Shown one piece after another: positions 22,623-31,701 of a stretch of 64,000 nucleotides of DNA (position 1 is the first letter of the stretch; each line of letters opens with the position of its first letter). Under the pieces are notes generated by a model. It did no database searches, had not been told where the DNA came from, and saw nothing but the letters and a program-made list of their open reading frames with translations. The DNA comes from a virus, in IMG/VR virus record IMGVR_UViG_3300044638_004427, positions 1-64,000 of that record, one strand, 5' to 3'. The position numbers and the translations under genes are program-made.

Positions 22623-24575
22623 ATGATGAGTCACTTTATTCGTTTCACCAAAGGTGTAGCTGATAAGGGTAAGCTTATTTTACCCACCGAAGTATTCGAT
22701 CATATTGATGATGGTGATAAAGATTACTATGCTTCTGCATATCTATACAACGAACAACAAGCCGAAGAGTTTAAGAAAACAGGAACAGTTCGTGGTATTA
22801 AAGATGTTGTAACAAATCGTATTTGGTTTGATTTTGATACAAGTGAAGATCCATCATTTGCACAAATTGATGCTAAAGAAGCAATTAGACGTTTAGAAAA
22901 GTATGGCATCAATAAAAAGAATATTGAAATCTATTTCTCAGGTAACAAAGGATTTCACCTTGTTGTAACCCTCAATAGGTTTATTCAACCCGAACAAGTT
23001 TACAACATTTGTGTTAAAAAGTTTGGACAAGATTTAAAATCATTAGACTCTGCTGTATATGATCCCTCCCGTATCTTTCGTGTCCCTGGTACAAAGCATC
23101 AGAAAAGTGGTCTGTATAAAATCCCTCTTACATACAACCAATTGTTTACACTAAATATCAATCAAATCAAAAACTTAGCTAGTTCATTGGATAACATCAC
23201 TGAAGATTTTGAATGGGAAGTAGCTGCACCAAAAGAAGAATTATTTGTTATTGAAGATAAAAAACCAAATAAACGAGAAATCATCCCTGAACTTCTAGAC
23301 TTCTCCAAAAAACCCAATCAATGGAAAAACTGTAAGTGGGCTCTCTTACAAGGTAACTTCAAAGAAGGTGAGCGTCATAACGCCTTGATGGTTATTGCTG
23401 CAACTTGTCGTGGGTTAGGATACGACAAGGATACAACCTATTACATGTGTAAGTCTGCCATGAAAAAACAGGCAATGCTTACAGGACAAGAAGAGTTCAA
23501 CAAAGAAGAACTATATACAAATATCATTGAACAATCTGTGTTTACTGATAATTGGGAAGGTGGACAATATAGTTGTCAAAAACCCGGCTGGCTACAAACA
23601 TATTGTTCATCTCTAGAAGAACATAAATGTAAAACTGAAACAGAAGAACCACCAGTAATTCAAGTTACTGATATGGGTTCCTTGTTCTCTTCATATGCCC
23701 AAAACTTTGAACAGAATATTATTAAAACCGGAATCCCTAAGTTAGACGATAGGGCAATGATTTGTGCTTCAACATTAAATGGATTGCTTGGACAGCCCGG
23801 TGCAGGTAAAACATCTATGTCCTTGCAGTATCTTCTTAATACGTCCAAGAATGACATTCATTCAACGTTCTTTAGCTTGGACATGGGTATGCCTATTGTG
23901 TATGCTAAAATGGTCCAGAAGCTAACCGGATACGATTTTAAAGAAGTATTACGTATCTTTAAAGAAGATCCCAAGCTTTCTTTAAAACTGAGTGAACAGC
24001 TTAAAGAAGATTATAAAAACGTTGGGTTTAATTTTAAATCAGGGTTAACTGTACCCGATCTAAAACGCACAATCGTTGAACAACAAGAAGAGAAGGGTGA
24101 GAAGGTCAAGCTGGTCGTTATTGATTATCTTGAATGTCTTGCTGGACCGTATTCAGACCAAACAGCTAACACTGGATTCATTGCTAACCAACTGAAAGAT
24201 CTAGCAAATGAATTGTCTGTTGCTGTTCTACTATTACTTCAAACTCAAAAACACTCAACCCCAGATGTTTCAGATCCACTACTTTCGTTAAAAGGTGTGA
24301 AGGGTTCAAGTCTTATTGAACAAAGTTGTAGCTCCATTCTGACTCTCTGGAGAGAGGGCTATAATCCAAAGACCGTTGCTGATGATAAATATATTTCATT
24401 TGCAATTGTTAAAAACCGATTCGGTTCTCTTTGGTCAGGAGACTTTAGCTGGCATGGGGTTACTGGAGATATCCGCGAGTTAACTGAAGAGGAAGAGGAA
24501 AACCTTGGTGAATTCCGTGCTAGAAAAGCACAAGCAAAACTAGAAGCAGCTCAACAACAAACTGGGTGGGAATAA
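22623..24575 (+). CDS. Primase-helicase: AEP-type primase fused to DnaB-like helicase
   Basis: 650 residues, SD AGGAGG; ATG 22623 and 22626 are both possible. The N-terminal domain has the archaeo-eukaryotic primase signatures WFDFD (68-72), SGNKGFH (106-112) and DPSRIFRVPGT (147-157). The C-terminal domain is RecA/DnaB-like with Walker A GQPGAGKT near residue 395, VVIDYLE as Walker B and LLLLQTQKH later. It unwinds DNA and primes lagging-strand synthesis. The C-terminus ends TGWE, like the annealing protein. Confidence 0.85.
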   Translation: MMSHFIRFTKGVADKGKLILPTEVFDHIDDGDKDYYASAYLYNEQQAEEFKKTGTVRGIKDVVTNRIWFDFDTSEDPSFAQIDAKEAIRRLEKYGINKKNIEIYFSGNKGFHLVVTLNRFIQPEQVYNICVKKFGQDLKSLDSAVYDPSRIFRVPGTKHQKSGLYKIPLTYNQLFTLNINQIKNLASSLDNITEDFEWEVAAPKEELFVIEDKKPNKREIIPELLDFSKKPNQWKNCKWALLQGNFKEGERHNALMVIAATCRGLGYDKDTTYYMCKSAMKKQAMLTGQEEFNKEELYTNIIEQSVFTDNWEGGQYSCQKPGWLQTYCSSLEEHKCKTETEEPPVIQVTDMGSLFSSYAQNFEQNIIKTGIPKLDDRAMICASTLNGLLGQPGAGKTSMSLQYLLNTSKNDIHSTFFSLDMGMPIVYAKMVQKLTGYDFKEVLRIFKEDPKLSLKLSEQLKEDYKNVGFNFKSGLTVPDLKRTIVEQQEEKGEKVKLVVIDYLECLAGPYSDQTANTGFIANQLKDLANELSVAVLLLLQTQKHSTPDVSDPLLSLKGVKGSSLIEQSCSSILTLWREGYNPKTVADDKYISFAIVKNRFGSLWSGDFSWHGVTGDIRELTEEEEENLGEFRARKAQAKLEAAQQQTGWE

Positions 24576-24576
24576 T

Positions 24577-24912
24577 ATGCCTTCAAAGAAAAAACAATTA
24601 GATAGTGAACCTATTGATACATTTGTGTTAGCTTTTATGGGTGAGCTTGTGAATGTTGTTACTGATATTATGATTGTGGATTATGCTCAGAATGAAGATA
24701 ATACATTAGAACAAAACGCACCAATGGTAGCTAGGGGGTATCTCCTAGATTGTGATCATAATTATCTATACCTAGGTGAAAATCCTTTAGAGGTTTCTCA
24801 AGCTATTGCTAAGAATAGAATTACAATGGTTCAAATAGATAGGAAGAAATCTAAATACGAAGAACTTCTAGATGAAATGGGTGATCCTAACAAAAGGGAA
24901 GACATTAATTAA
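24577..24912 (+). CDS. Hypothetical protein
   Basis: 111 residues, one base after the helicase stop. Lsm- or SH3-like small barrel by strand pattern (inference), then a charged C-terminus. Stop and next start share a base. Confidence 0.6.
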   Translation: MPSKKKQLDSEPIDTFVLAFMGELVNVVTDIMIVDYAQNEDNTLEQNAPMVARGYLLDCDHNYLYLGENPLEVSQAIAKNRITMVQIDRKKSKYEELLDEMGDPNKREDIN

Positions 24913-25181
24913 TGTATGTGGAACAGTTGTCACAAACACTAATACAAGAATTTAATCCCAAATTTTTAGGTTTTGATTTCTTTGATGATAACATGAACAT
25001 TGTTATTTCATCTGATTGTTTTATAAATCAATCAATGCAGGATAGAGTAAAATCTGTATATAATTGTATTCAAGAAAAATCACCAAATGTTCTTGAATAT
25101 CACCGTATATTTGTACATACTTTTACTCAGGCAGAGCTTACTGACGTTCTAGAATACAACAAAGAAGGTACAAATGTCTGA
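24912..25181 (+). CDS. Hypothetical protein
   Basis: 89 residues, TAATG coupling. Alpha/beta, no motif recognised; lies between the helicase and polymerase genes. Confidence 0.6.
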   Translation: MYVEQLSQTLIQEFNPKFLGFDFFDDNMNIVISSDCFINQSMQDRVKSVYNCIQEKSPNVLEYHRIFVHTFTQAELTDVLEYNKEGTNV

Positions 25182-25374
25182 AGGAACAGTTGTGGTTATC
25201 GTTGGTAAAAGAGATCAACGTGTTCGAAATCATGAAGAAAAGGAGTTGCACGGTACAGTAGTAAAGATTGAGCACGGTAAGGTATGGGTGATGCTTCCAG
25301 ATGGTGATCTTTGGGTGGGGGAAGATTATCAAGTATATCCAAAACAAGAGGAAGAAGAATGCACGACAAACTGA
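25174..25374 (+). CDS. Small KOW/SH3-like protein
   Basis: 66 residues. GTVVVIVGKRDQRV...LHGTVVKIEHGKVWVMLPDGDLW has the repeated-strand pattern of a KOW- or SH3-type barrel. Ends in an acidic tail. Overlaps the polymerase start. Confidence 0.55.
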   Translation: MSEGTVVVIVGKRDQRVRNHEEKELHGTVVKIEHGKVWVMLPDGDLWVGEDYQVYPKQEEEECTTN

Positions 25375-27500
25375 TCTATGGTAAGGATGAGACACAACGC
25401 ATAGTTTCAATCGAACCAATGGTAAGTGCCGCTGCCCTGGAGGTTTTCACAGAAGATGAAAGTAATAATGTCAATTCTCACATTGTTAGTAATCGGTATT
25501 GGATTCTTTCGAATCAAAACGTTGATGGATCATTTACAAGATTAAATGGCAATCTCCACTACAAATACGGTAAACAGTTTACTACCCGTAGTGAATTCAT
25601 TTCATTTAAAAAACAACACCAACGTAGTGATTTGTATTCTATCTATGACCCTAAAGAATCAGCTATGGTTAAAGATGGGATTACATATTTCAAAGGAATG
25701 AAACCACAGGATGTTTCCATTCTATCTTTTGACATTGAAACAACAACGCTCGACCCCACCGCACCGGGAGCTTCTGTCCTTCTTATCTCCAATACATTAC
25801 GCAAGGGTAATAAAGTAGAAAGAAGATTATTCGCATACACAGATCATGACAGTGATGTTGATATGGTTAATGCATGGTGTGATTGGGTAAAGGAACAAAA
25901 CCCATCCATCATATGTGGGCATAACATCTATTCATTCGATTTAAAATATCTGTACGAATACATGGATAAGATGGGTCATGATCTTAGGTTAGGTAGGAAC
26001 GACACCAATATTCGATTTGAGGAATACGAATCTAAATTCCGTGTGGATGGTACTCGTGATTTACATTACAATAAGGTACGTTGTTATGGTAGAGAACTCA
26101 TTGATACAATGTTCCTTGCCTATAAATACGATATCGGGCGCAAGTACGAAAGCTATGGGCTAAAAAAGATTATCGCTCAAGAAGGGTTAGAAGCAAAAGA
26201 TCGTATCTTTTATGATGCTTCACAGATTCGCTTTAAATATAAAGATCCTGAAGAATGGGAACTAATCAAACAATACTGTTTGCATGATGCCGACGACGCA
26301 TTGAAACTGTTTGATTTAATGTCACCACCGTTCTTTTACATGACCCAATCAGTCCCTAAAAGCTTTCAGTCAATGATTGAATCCGCTTCTGGGAGCCAGA
26401 TCAACTCAGTCATGACACGGAGCTATCTACAAGAAAAACACAGCATTCCTAAAGCATCAATGACGGCTGAGTACGAGGGAGCTATCAGCTTCGGCAATCC
26501 TGGTGTCTATCGGAACGTATTTAAGGTTGACGTAGCATCTCTGTATCCATCAATCATGATTGAATACAAAGTACATTCTCCTGAAAAAGATCCTAATAAG
26601 AACTTCTTAAACTTGGTACAGACGTTTACCGAGCGACGACTTTATCATAAAAGTTTGGCTAAGACTGATAAGTATCATGATGACATGCAAGCTGCATTCA
26701 AAATTTTTATTAACAGTTGTTATGGTTTTTTAGGAAGCACGGGCCTAAACTTTAATATGCCACAAGGTGCAGCCTTTATTACAAAAACAGGTAGAGACAT
26801 TCTATCAAAAGCAATTGAATGGGCTGAAGGAAAAAAATTTAAAATTGTAAACGCTGACACAGATTCAATATCTTTTACAAAAGAACATGGAGATGATTTC
26901 TCAAATGATGACTGTAATAATCTTTTAAAAGATTTAAATTCGTTATATCCTTCAACAATTAGATTTGAAAATGATGGTTTGTATAAATGTGTAATTGTAT
27001 TTAAAGCAAAAAATTATGTATTATATGATGGTAAAAAAATTAAAACAAAAGGATCAGCAATTAAAGCAACAACTAAAGAACCTGCTCTCAGAGAATTTAT
27101 CAATACTATTATTAATAGCATTATTGATGGTAGAAATGATTACGATAATATTTATAAAGCATATGTAAAAGAAGCATTAAATGTTAAAGATATTAAAAGA
27201 TGGGTTAGTAGAAAAACAATTTCAGATAAGGTTTTAAACCCACAAAGAACAAATGAGCAGAAGATATTCGACATTATACAAAACACAAATATATCAGAAG
27301 GTGATAGGATATACTGCTTTTTTAAATCGGATGGAAGTCTAGGGTTGGCGGAAGAATTTTCTGGAGATTATGATAAGGATAAGATGCTTGAAAAACTTTA
27401 TAAGACATCTGAAATATTTGACACAGTAATTCCAGAAGGAACTTTTATAAACTACAAATTGAAAAAAAATAAAAAAGCATTAGAGGAAATAGTATTATGA
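25359..27500 (+). CDS. Family B DNA polymerase
   Basis: 713 residues from ATG 25359; a longer frame from 25311 would overlap the previous gene more deeply. The 3'-5' exonuclease motifs are FDIETTT (Asp125, Glu127), ICGHNIYSFDLKYL and YCLHDADDAL. Polymerase motif A is DVASLYPSI, motif B KIFINSCYGFLGS and motif C NADTDSIS. At 713 residues it is small for family B but complete. It is the replicative polymerase, working with the primase-helicase upstream. From about 26.69 kb to the end the codons are more AT-rich than in the first half. Confidence 0.95.
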   Translation: MHDKLIYGKDETQRIVSIEPMVSAAALEVFTEDESNNVNSHIVSNRYWILSNQNVDGSFTRLNGNLHYKYGKQFTTRSEFISFKKQHQRSDLYSIYDPKESAMVKDGITYFKGMKPQDVSILSFDIETTTLDPTAPGASVLLISNTLRKGNKVERRLFAYTDHDSDVDMVNAWCDWVKEQNPSIICGHNIYSFDLKYLYEYMDKMGHDLRLGRNDTNIRFEEYESKFRVDGTRDLHYNKVRCYGRELIDTMFLAYKYDIGRKYESYGLKKIIAQEGLEAKDRIFYDASQIRFKYKDPEEWELIKQYCLHDADDALKLFDLMSPPFFYMTQSVPKSFQSMIESASGSQINSVMTRSYLQEKHSIPKASMTAEYEGAISFGNPGVYRNVFKVDVASLYPSIMIEYKVHSPEKDPNKNFLNLVQTFTERRLYHKSLAKTDKYHDDMQAAFKIFINSCYGFLGSTGLNFNMPQGAAFITKTGRDILSKAIEWAEGKKFKIVNADTDSISFTKEHGDDFSNDDCNNLLKDLNSLYPSTIRFENDGLYKCVIVFKAKNYVLYDGKKIKTKGSAIKATTKEPALREFINTIINSIIDGRNDYDNIYKAYVKEALNVKDIKRWVSRKTISDKVLNPQRTNEQKIFDIIQNTNISEGDRIYCFFKSDGSLGLAEEFSGDYDKDKMLEKLYKTSEIFDTVIPEGTFINYKLKKNKKALEEIVL

Positions 27501-27664
27501 ATCCTTATGTTATTGGTATTCTAATTGTTGCATTAGTTTTATTAGTTTGGGCAATTGCTGCAGAAAGATATTATAAGATGGGATATCAACACGCAATAGA
27601 CGATGTAAAATTACTCGGTGATTTTATTAAAAAGAAAATAAAAGATAACTCAGATGAAAATTAA
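27497..27664 (+). CDS. Small membrane-anchored protein
   Basis: 55 residues, ATGA-coupled to the polymerase. N-terminal transmembrane helix (residues 4-22), then a charged helix. Function unknown. Confidence 0.5.
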   Translation: MNPYVIGILIVALVLLVWAIAAERYYKMGYQHAIDDVKLLGDFIKKKIKDNSDEN

Positions 27665-28010
27665 ATTTTTTCAAATAGCAAAAGCAGCATCAAAGCATTC
27701 AGATCATCCTGTTCATCAATTGGGTGCTGTTATCGTAAAAGGTAATAAAATAATTTCAGTTGGATTTAATAAAAATAAAACTCATACAAAGTCTAACCAT
27801 GCTTGGAAAAGATTACATGCTGAATTGTGTGCAATCATTAAAGCAAAACAAGACTTGACAGGATCAAGTATTTACGTTTATCGTGAAACTAAGAATGGTA
27901 ATCTTGGGTTGTCTAGACCTTGCCCAAGTTGTATGGAAGCCATTCAAGAAGCTGGGATAAATAAAATTTACTACACAATAGAAACCGGGTACTCTGAGGA
28001 AACAATATGA
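27654..28010 (+). CDS. Cytidine/deoxycytidylate deaminase family protein
   Basis: 118 residues. HAELCA gives the zinc ligand His and catalytic Glu, and RPCPSC the two cysteines of the deaminase fold. Near dUTPase, GMPR-like and nucleotide genes, conversion of dCMP (or a free base or nucleoside) is likely. Substrate is uncertain because the sequence is short for phage dCMP deaminases. ATGA coupling downstream. Confidence 0.8.
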   Translation: MKIKFFQIAKAASKHSDHPVHQLGAVIVKGNKIISVGFNKNKTHTKSNHAWKRLHAELCAIIKAKQDLTGSSIYVYRETKNGNLGLSRPCPSCMEAIQEAGINKIYYTIETGYSEETI

Positions 28011-29035
28011 TTGAAGCTCTTTCTTTTGACGACGTTCTTATTATCCCCGAATACTCAACTATCAAATCAAGGAAAGATGTTAGCACTGTAACTAAAATGA
28101 ATGGAATCACTCTTGAAGTTCCAATCATCTCATCCAACATGGACACTATTACTGAATCTGAAATGGCTAAAACCATGCACATGCTTGGGGCAGGAGCTTG
28201 TCTTCATAGATTTAACACAGTAAATGAAAACAAACAGATGTACAAAGCATCTCCAAAGCAAACAATGGTTTCTATCGGAGTGGGTGCTGCTGAATTTGAT
28301 AGAGCACTAGCTTTGTTTGAAAGCGGCGCAGAGACATTTGTTATTGACGTAGCACATGGTGCAGCACAGCATGTTGTAGAGCAATACGATAATCTACGTG
28401 CTATTGTAAAAGAAAATGCAAATATCATTGTTGGTAACTTTGCTACTGGGATTAGTATTAGAGATTTTAAACATCAATTAAAATCCAGGGTCATGCCTGA
28501 TGCATATAAAATTGGAATCGGTGGTGGTAGTCTTTGTACTACTCGTGTTGTTACAGGCTGCGGCTTACCTACTTTCCAATCAATTCTAGATTGTAGGGGT
28601 TATGCAGATAATCTAATCGCTGATGGTGGTATTCGTAACAGTGGTGATATAGTTAAAGCACTAGCTGCTGGAGCTAAAGCTGTTATGGTTGGGGGTCTTC
28701 TTTCAGGAACAGAAGAAACCCCTGGAGATGATGTTATAATTGGAAAGGGGTCACCATTAGAAACCAGATATAAAAGATACCGTGGCTCGGCATCTCTTGA
28801 ATCTTATGAGATTCAGAATAAGGTTGCTGACCATAGAGCGGCAGAGGGAGAAGCAACCCTTGTTGAATGTAAAGGACCAGTCAGACATGTTATTCTTAAC
28901 CTAGTTGGCGGCATTCGTTCTGGCATGAGTTATGTTGGTGCTTCAAACTTGACTGAACTAAGAGAATCTGCTAAGTTTGTAAGAGTAACAGATTCGGGTA
29001 AGAGAGAATCAAGAGCACATGCCAAGGAGGTTTAA
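28007..29035 (+). CDS. GMP reductase / IMP dehydrogenase family enzyme
   Basis: 342 residues. A beta/alpha barrel with [16 protein letters not shown], the phosphate site [11 protein letters not shown] with nucleophile Cys177, DGGIRNSGD and [12 protein letters not shown] domains are absent and the length fits GMP reductase better than most IMP dehydrogenases, but the two cannot be told apart here with confidence. It would shift the host GMP/IMP balance for phage synthesis. Confidence 0.85.
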   Translation: MIEALSFDDVLIIPEYSTIKSRKDVSTVTKMNGITLEVPIISSNMDTITESEMAKTMHMLGAGACLHRFNTVNENKQMYKASPKQTMVSIGVGAAEFDRALALFESGAETFVIDVAHGAAQHVVEQYDNLRAIVKENANIIVGNFATGISIRDFKHQLKSRVMPDAYKIGIGGGSLCTTRVVTGCGLPTFQSILDCRGYADNLIADGGIRNSGDIVKALAAGAKAVMVGGLLSGTEETPGDDVIIGKGSPLETRYKRYRGSASLESYEIQNKVADHRAAEGEATLVECKGPVRHVILNLVGGIRSGMSYVGASNLTELRESAKFVRVTDSGKRESRAHAKEV

Positions 29036-30009
29036 TGTCACACTTCATCGTTAAAAACAAAACCAAACTCCTAGACATGAATCTAGGAGACAGGGTTCCT
29101 GAGTCTGATTTTAGCATCATGACTCCCGAAGGAATCTTTGTTCAGCTTGAGCACATTGACGATGAAGAAGATATTACACCTTATGAAGTGACTCCTGGTA
29201 TTTGGGTTATCCAAAAAGTAGGTAATCAATTAAAGTTAATTAAGACTGAGTTTGTGAAGGACGAGATCTTATCATCGTTCGTACACACACAGTCTATTAC
29301 AGACAAGATTGATTGCTTCTTTAAAAAACTTGATGTATATAAGAAGTATGGAATCGAAGTACCTAAAAGGGGGATTCTTCTTTATGGCCCACCGGGATCA
29401 GGCAAGACTACTATCATCAATAAGATAGCAGAACGTTATGGCGCAGATTTAAAAACAGCAGTAATCACCTGGCCTACAGATAAGTATGAAGCATATCAAG
29501 TAAAAGATTTTATTAAAAGCTTTTCATACAGCGGAGTTGATAAAATCATTCTTGTTGTAGAAGACATTGGTGGAGTTGAGATTGACCAAACCAGAATGAA
29601 GAGTGATTCATCTCTCCTGAGTTTGCTAGACAATCAAGAAAAAACATTTAAGATTCCTGTACTCATCCTCGCTACTACAAACTTCCCAGAAGTCTTTCTT
29701 GGTAATCTTACAAATCGACCACAACGGTTTGATGATAAGATTGAAGTTGGTTTACCTCCAGCAGAGTCTCGTGTTGAGTTACTTAAGTTCTTATCCAAAG
29801 GAGAGAATGTTACCGAGAAAGAATGTGAGTTTGTGAAGAGTAAAGCATGTGCTGAATTTTCTCCTGCACACATTAAAGAATGCATCATTCGTGCTGCTAT
29901 CTATGACAAACAACTTATTGATACAATGAAAGAAGTAGCAGACGAAATCGTAACATATAAAAAAGCATTCTCTAAACAGAAGTCTATGGGTATGGGATCT
30001 TATGATTGA
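29035..30009 (+). CDS. AAA+ ATPase (second of two)
   Basis: 324 residues, TAATG coupling. N-terminal 110 residues unrecognised, then Walker A GPPGSGKT, Walker B ILVVEDIGG, sensor ATTN and NRPQRFD. Same architecture as 19765-20688, suggesting paralogs with different partners. Confidence 0.8.
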   Translation: MSHFIVKNKTKLLDMNLGDRVPESDFSIMTPEGIFVQLEHIDDEEDITPYEVTPGIWVIQKVGNQLKLIKTEFVKDEILSSFVHTQSITDKIDCFFKKLDVYKKYGIEVPKRGILLYGPPGSGKTTIINKIAERYGADLKTAVITWPTDKYEAYQVKDFIKSFSYSGVDKIILVVEDIGGVEIDQTRMKSDSSLLSLLDNQEKTFKIPVLILATTNFPEVFLGNLTNRPQRFDDKIEVGLPPAESRVELLKFLSKGENVTEKECEFVKSKACAEFSPAHIKECIIRAAIYDKQLIDTMKEVADEIVTYKKAFSKQKSMGMGSYD

Positions 30010-30238
30010 TAATAAAGTTTTATATAATTTATATTTAAATAATCAAACAACTGAGGGTTTTTTATTAAATAAATATTCATTCCATATTTCAACATGTGAT
30101 CAATATTTTAATAAAAAAGAATCTTATATTGTATCTGAATCAACAATATCAAAAGAAAAAGAAATAGATGATAGTATTGAGCATCTCATAGGTAGATCAC
30201 GCACTACATTCGGATCAAAAAATTTAATTCCAGAATAG
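30002..30238 (+). CDS. Hypothetical protein
   Basis: 78 residues, overlapping the ATPase end by 8 nt. Asn/Ser-rich and AT-rich in codon use. No family recognised. Confidence 0.5.
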   Translation: MIDNKVLYNLYLNNQTTEGFLLNKYSFHISTCDQYFNKKESYIVSESTISKEKEIDDSIEHLIGRSRTTFGSKNLIPE

Positions 30239-30254
30239 TTTTATTTAAAAAAAT

Positions 30255-30551
30255 ATGGATAATCTGATTAATTTAGGTAACTTTAAAAAAAATAAAGAAA
30301 AGGAAAAAATTCTAGAGAAATCAGAAAAAGCTGTAGATGAAATGAAATTAATTCTACAGATATTAGATTTAACTATAACTGGTCTTAGTCATTTTACAAA
30401 ATATGTAGTTGTAACGGAATGTATCTCTGTGTTAGAAAGTAATAAGATTCTTCTTCAGATACATCTTAAAAAATATAATAAAGCAATGGATAAAATAAAA
30501 GAAGATATTAAAAATGGCAAACTGGAAGAAACTGGTAAAGAGAATACCTAA
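30255..30551 (+). CDS. Hypothetical helical protein
   Basis: 98 residues. Lysine-rich coiled-coil-like helices (NFKKNKEKEKILEKSEK). Overlaps the next gene by 38 nt. Confidence 0.5.
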   Translation: MDNLINLGNFKKNKEKEKILEKSEKAVDEMKLILQILDLTITGLSHFTKYVVVTECISVLESNKILLQIHLKKYNKAMDKIKEDIKNGKLEETGKENT

Positions 30552-30825
30552 TAAAGTTCAACTCTCTAGAAAAGGAGAGTATGAAATTGTATGGGTAGAA
30601 TCATTTAAAGAAGATGATGTTGTCGGTGAAACAAGATTTGACCGAAAACAAATTGCTATTAAAGACAAGATGTCTGCAAAAAATACAGTCATCACTTATT
30701 TACATGAAGTAACTCATGGTTTATCAGCAGAACACGATGTACAATTAACAGAAAATCAAGTACTAGCAATAGAAAAGGGCTTGTACTATCTTTTAAAAGA
30801 TGGTAATATTTTTAAAAAGGATTGA
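30514..30825 (+). CDS. Small HExxH protein
   Basis: 103 residues. LHEVTHGLSAEHD is a zinc-protease-type motif with a nearby acidic residue; no signal sequence. Minimal in size, like SprT- or ImmA-type cores. The third of four HExxH proteins counted from the left of the plus-strand arm. Function unknown. Confidence 0.6.
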   Translation: MANWKKLVKRIPNKVQLSRKGEYEIVWVESFKEDDVVGETRFDRKQIAIKDKMSAKNTVITYLHEVTHGLSAEHDVQLTENQVLAIEKGLYYLLKDGNIFKKD

Positions 30826-30827
30826 CA

Positions 30828-31487
30828 ATGAAGAAAATTTTAATTTTAGGCGACTCACACTTACCATATACAGACTTTGATGTAATTGAACAAGCACACG
30901 ACTTTGCTAAAAAATTTAAACCAGATCTAGTTATTTCAACTGGAGACATGACTGACCAAAAGTATTGGAGCAGGTTTCCTAAATCACCAGAAGATGACGG
31001 TGGATTACTGGAATGGGAAAAGGTGTTGGAAGGAGCAAAGGAATTTGCTAAGATGTTTCCCAAGATGATTATCCTTAACTCAAATCATGATCGTCGTTAT
31101 GCAAAGAAAGCAGCTGAGAGTGGCATCCCTAAAATTATGATTAGGACACTTTCAGAACTCATTCCCAATAAAGGCTGGCAATGGCATCTTGGACCTAATC
31201 CTTACATCGTTGATAATATCGCCTTTATGCACGGGGATGAACTTCAGGGCGGAGTAAAAGCCAAAGCAAACGTACTAGGGATGAATGTTGTACAGGGACA
31301 TTCCCACAAGGCAGAATTACACTACGTCAATACATTCAACAAAAGCGTATTCGCAATGGACGTAGGTTGTACAGTAGACCCTAAAAGCGCAGCGTTTGAT
31401 TATGCAGCTAGTTCATTAACAAAAGTTTGGGTAGGGTTTGGATTTATTGAAAATGGTATTCCTCATCTAGTACCGAAGAAAAAGTAA
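30828..31487 (+). CDS. Calcineurin-like metallophosphoesterase
   Basis: 219 residues from ATG 30828 (TTG 30822 rejected). GDSHLP (8-13), STGDMTD, NSNHDRR and QGHSHKAE are the metal and phosphate motifs of the superfamily. The substrate may be a nucleotide, nucleic acid end or phosphoprotein. Confidence 0.85.
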   Translation: MKKILILGDSHLPYTDFDVIEQAHDFAKKFKPDLVISTGDMTDQKYWSRFPKSPEDDGGLLEWEKVLEGAKEFAKMFPKMIILNSNHDRRYAKKAAESGIPKIMIRTLSELIPNKGWQWHLGPNPYIVDNIAFMHGDELQGGVKAKANVLGMNVVQGHSHKAELHYVNTFNKSVFAMDVGCTVDPKSAAFDYAASSLTKVWVGFGFIENGIPHLVPKKK

Positions 31488-31488
31488 T

Positions 31489-31701
31489 ATGAAAACTAAA
31501 TATTTATTAATGATCTTTGATGAAGATAACACTCTACTAGGATACACCAGTTATTTGTTTAACACACAAAAACAAGCAAAAAAATATGTAAAATTATTAG
31601 ATTCTACCGGTAGAAAAAATGTTTTAGCGCCATTGAGAGTATTAGACACAAAAGAAATTAATAATGAAATAAAAAAATTTTCACAACTTGTTGGGCAGTA
31701 G
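31489..31701 (+). CDS. Hypothetical protein ending inside the tRNA 5' half
   Basis: 70 residues. Its last codons and TAG stop (31699-31701) lie within the tRNA acceptor and D-arm sequence, so the gene and the tRNA share DNA. Alpha/beta; no family recognised. Confidence 0.55.
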   Translation: MKTKYLLMIFDEDNTLLGYTSYLFNTQKQAKKYVKLLDSTGRKNVLAPLRVLDTKEINNEIKKFSQLVGQ

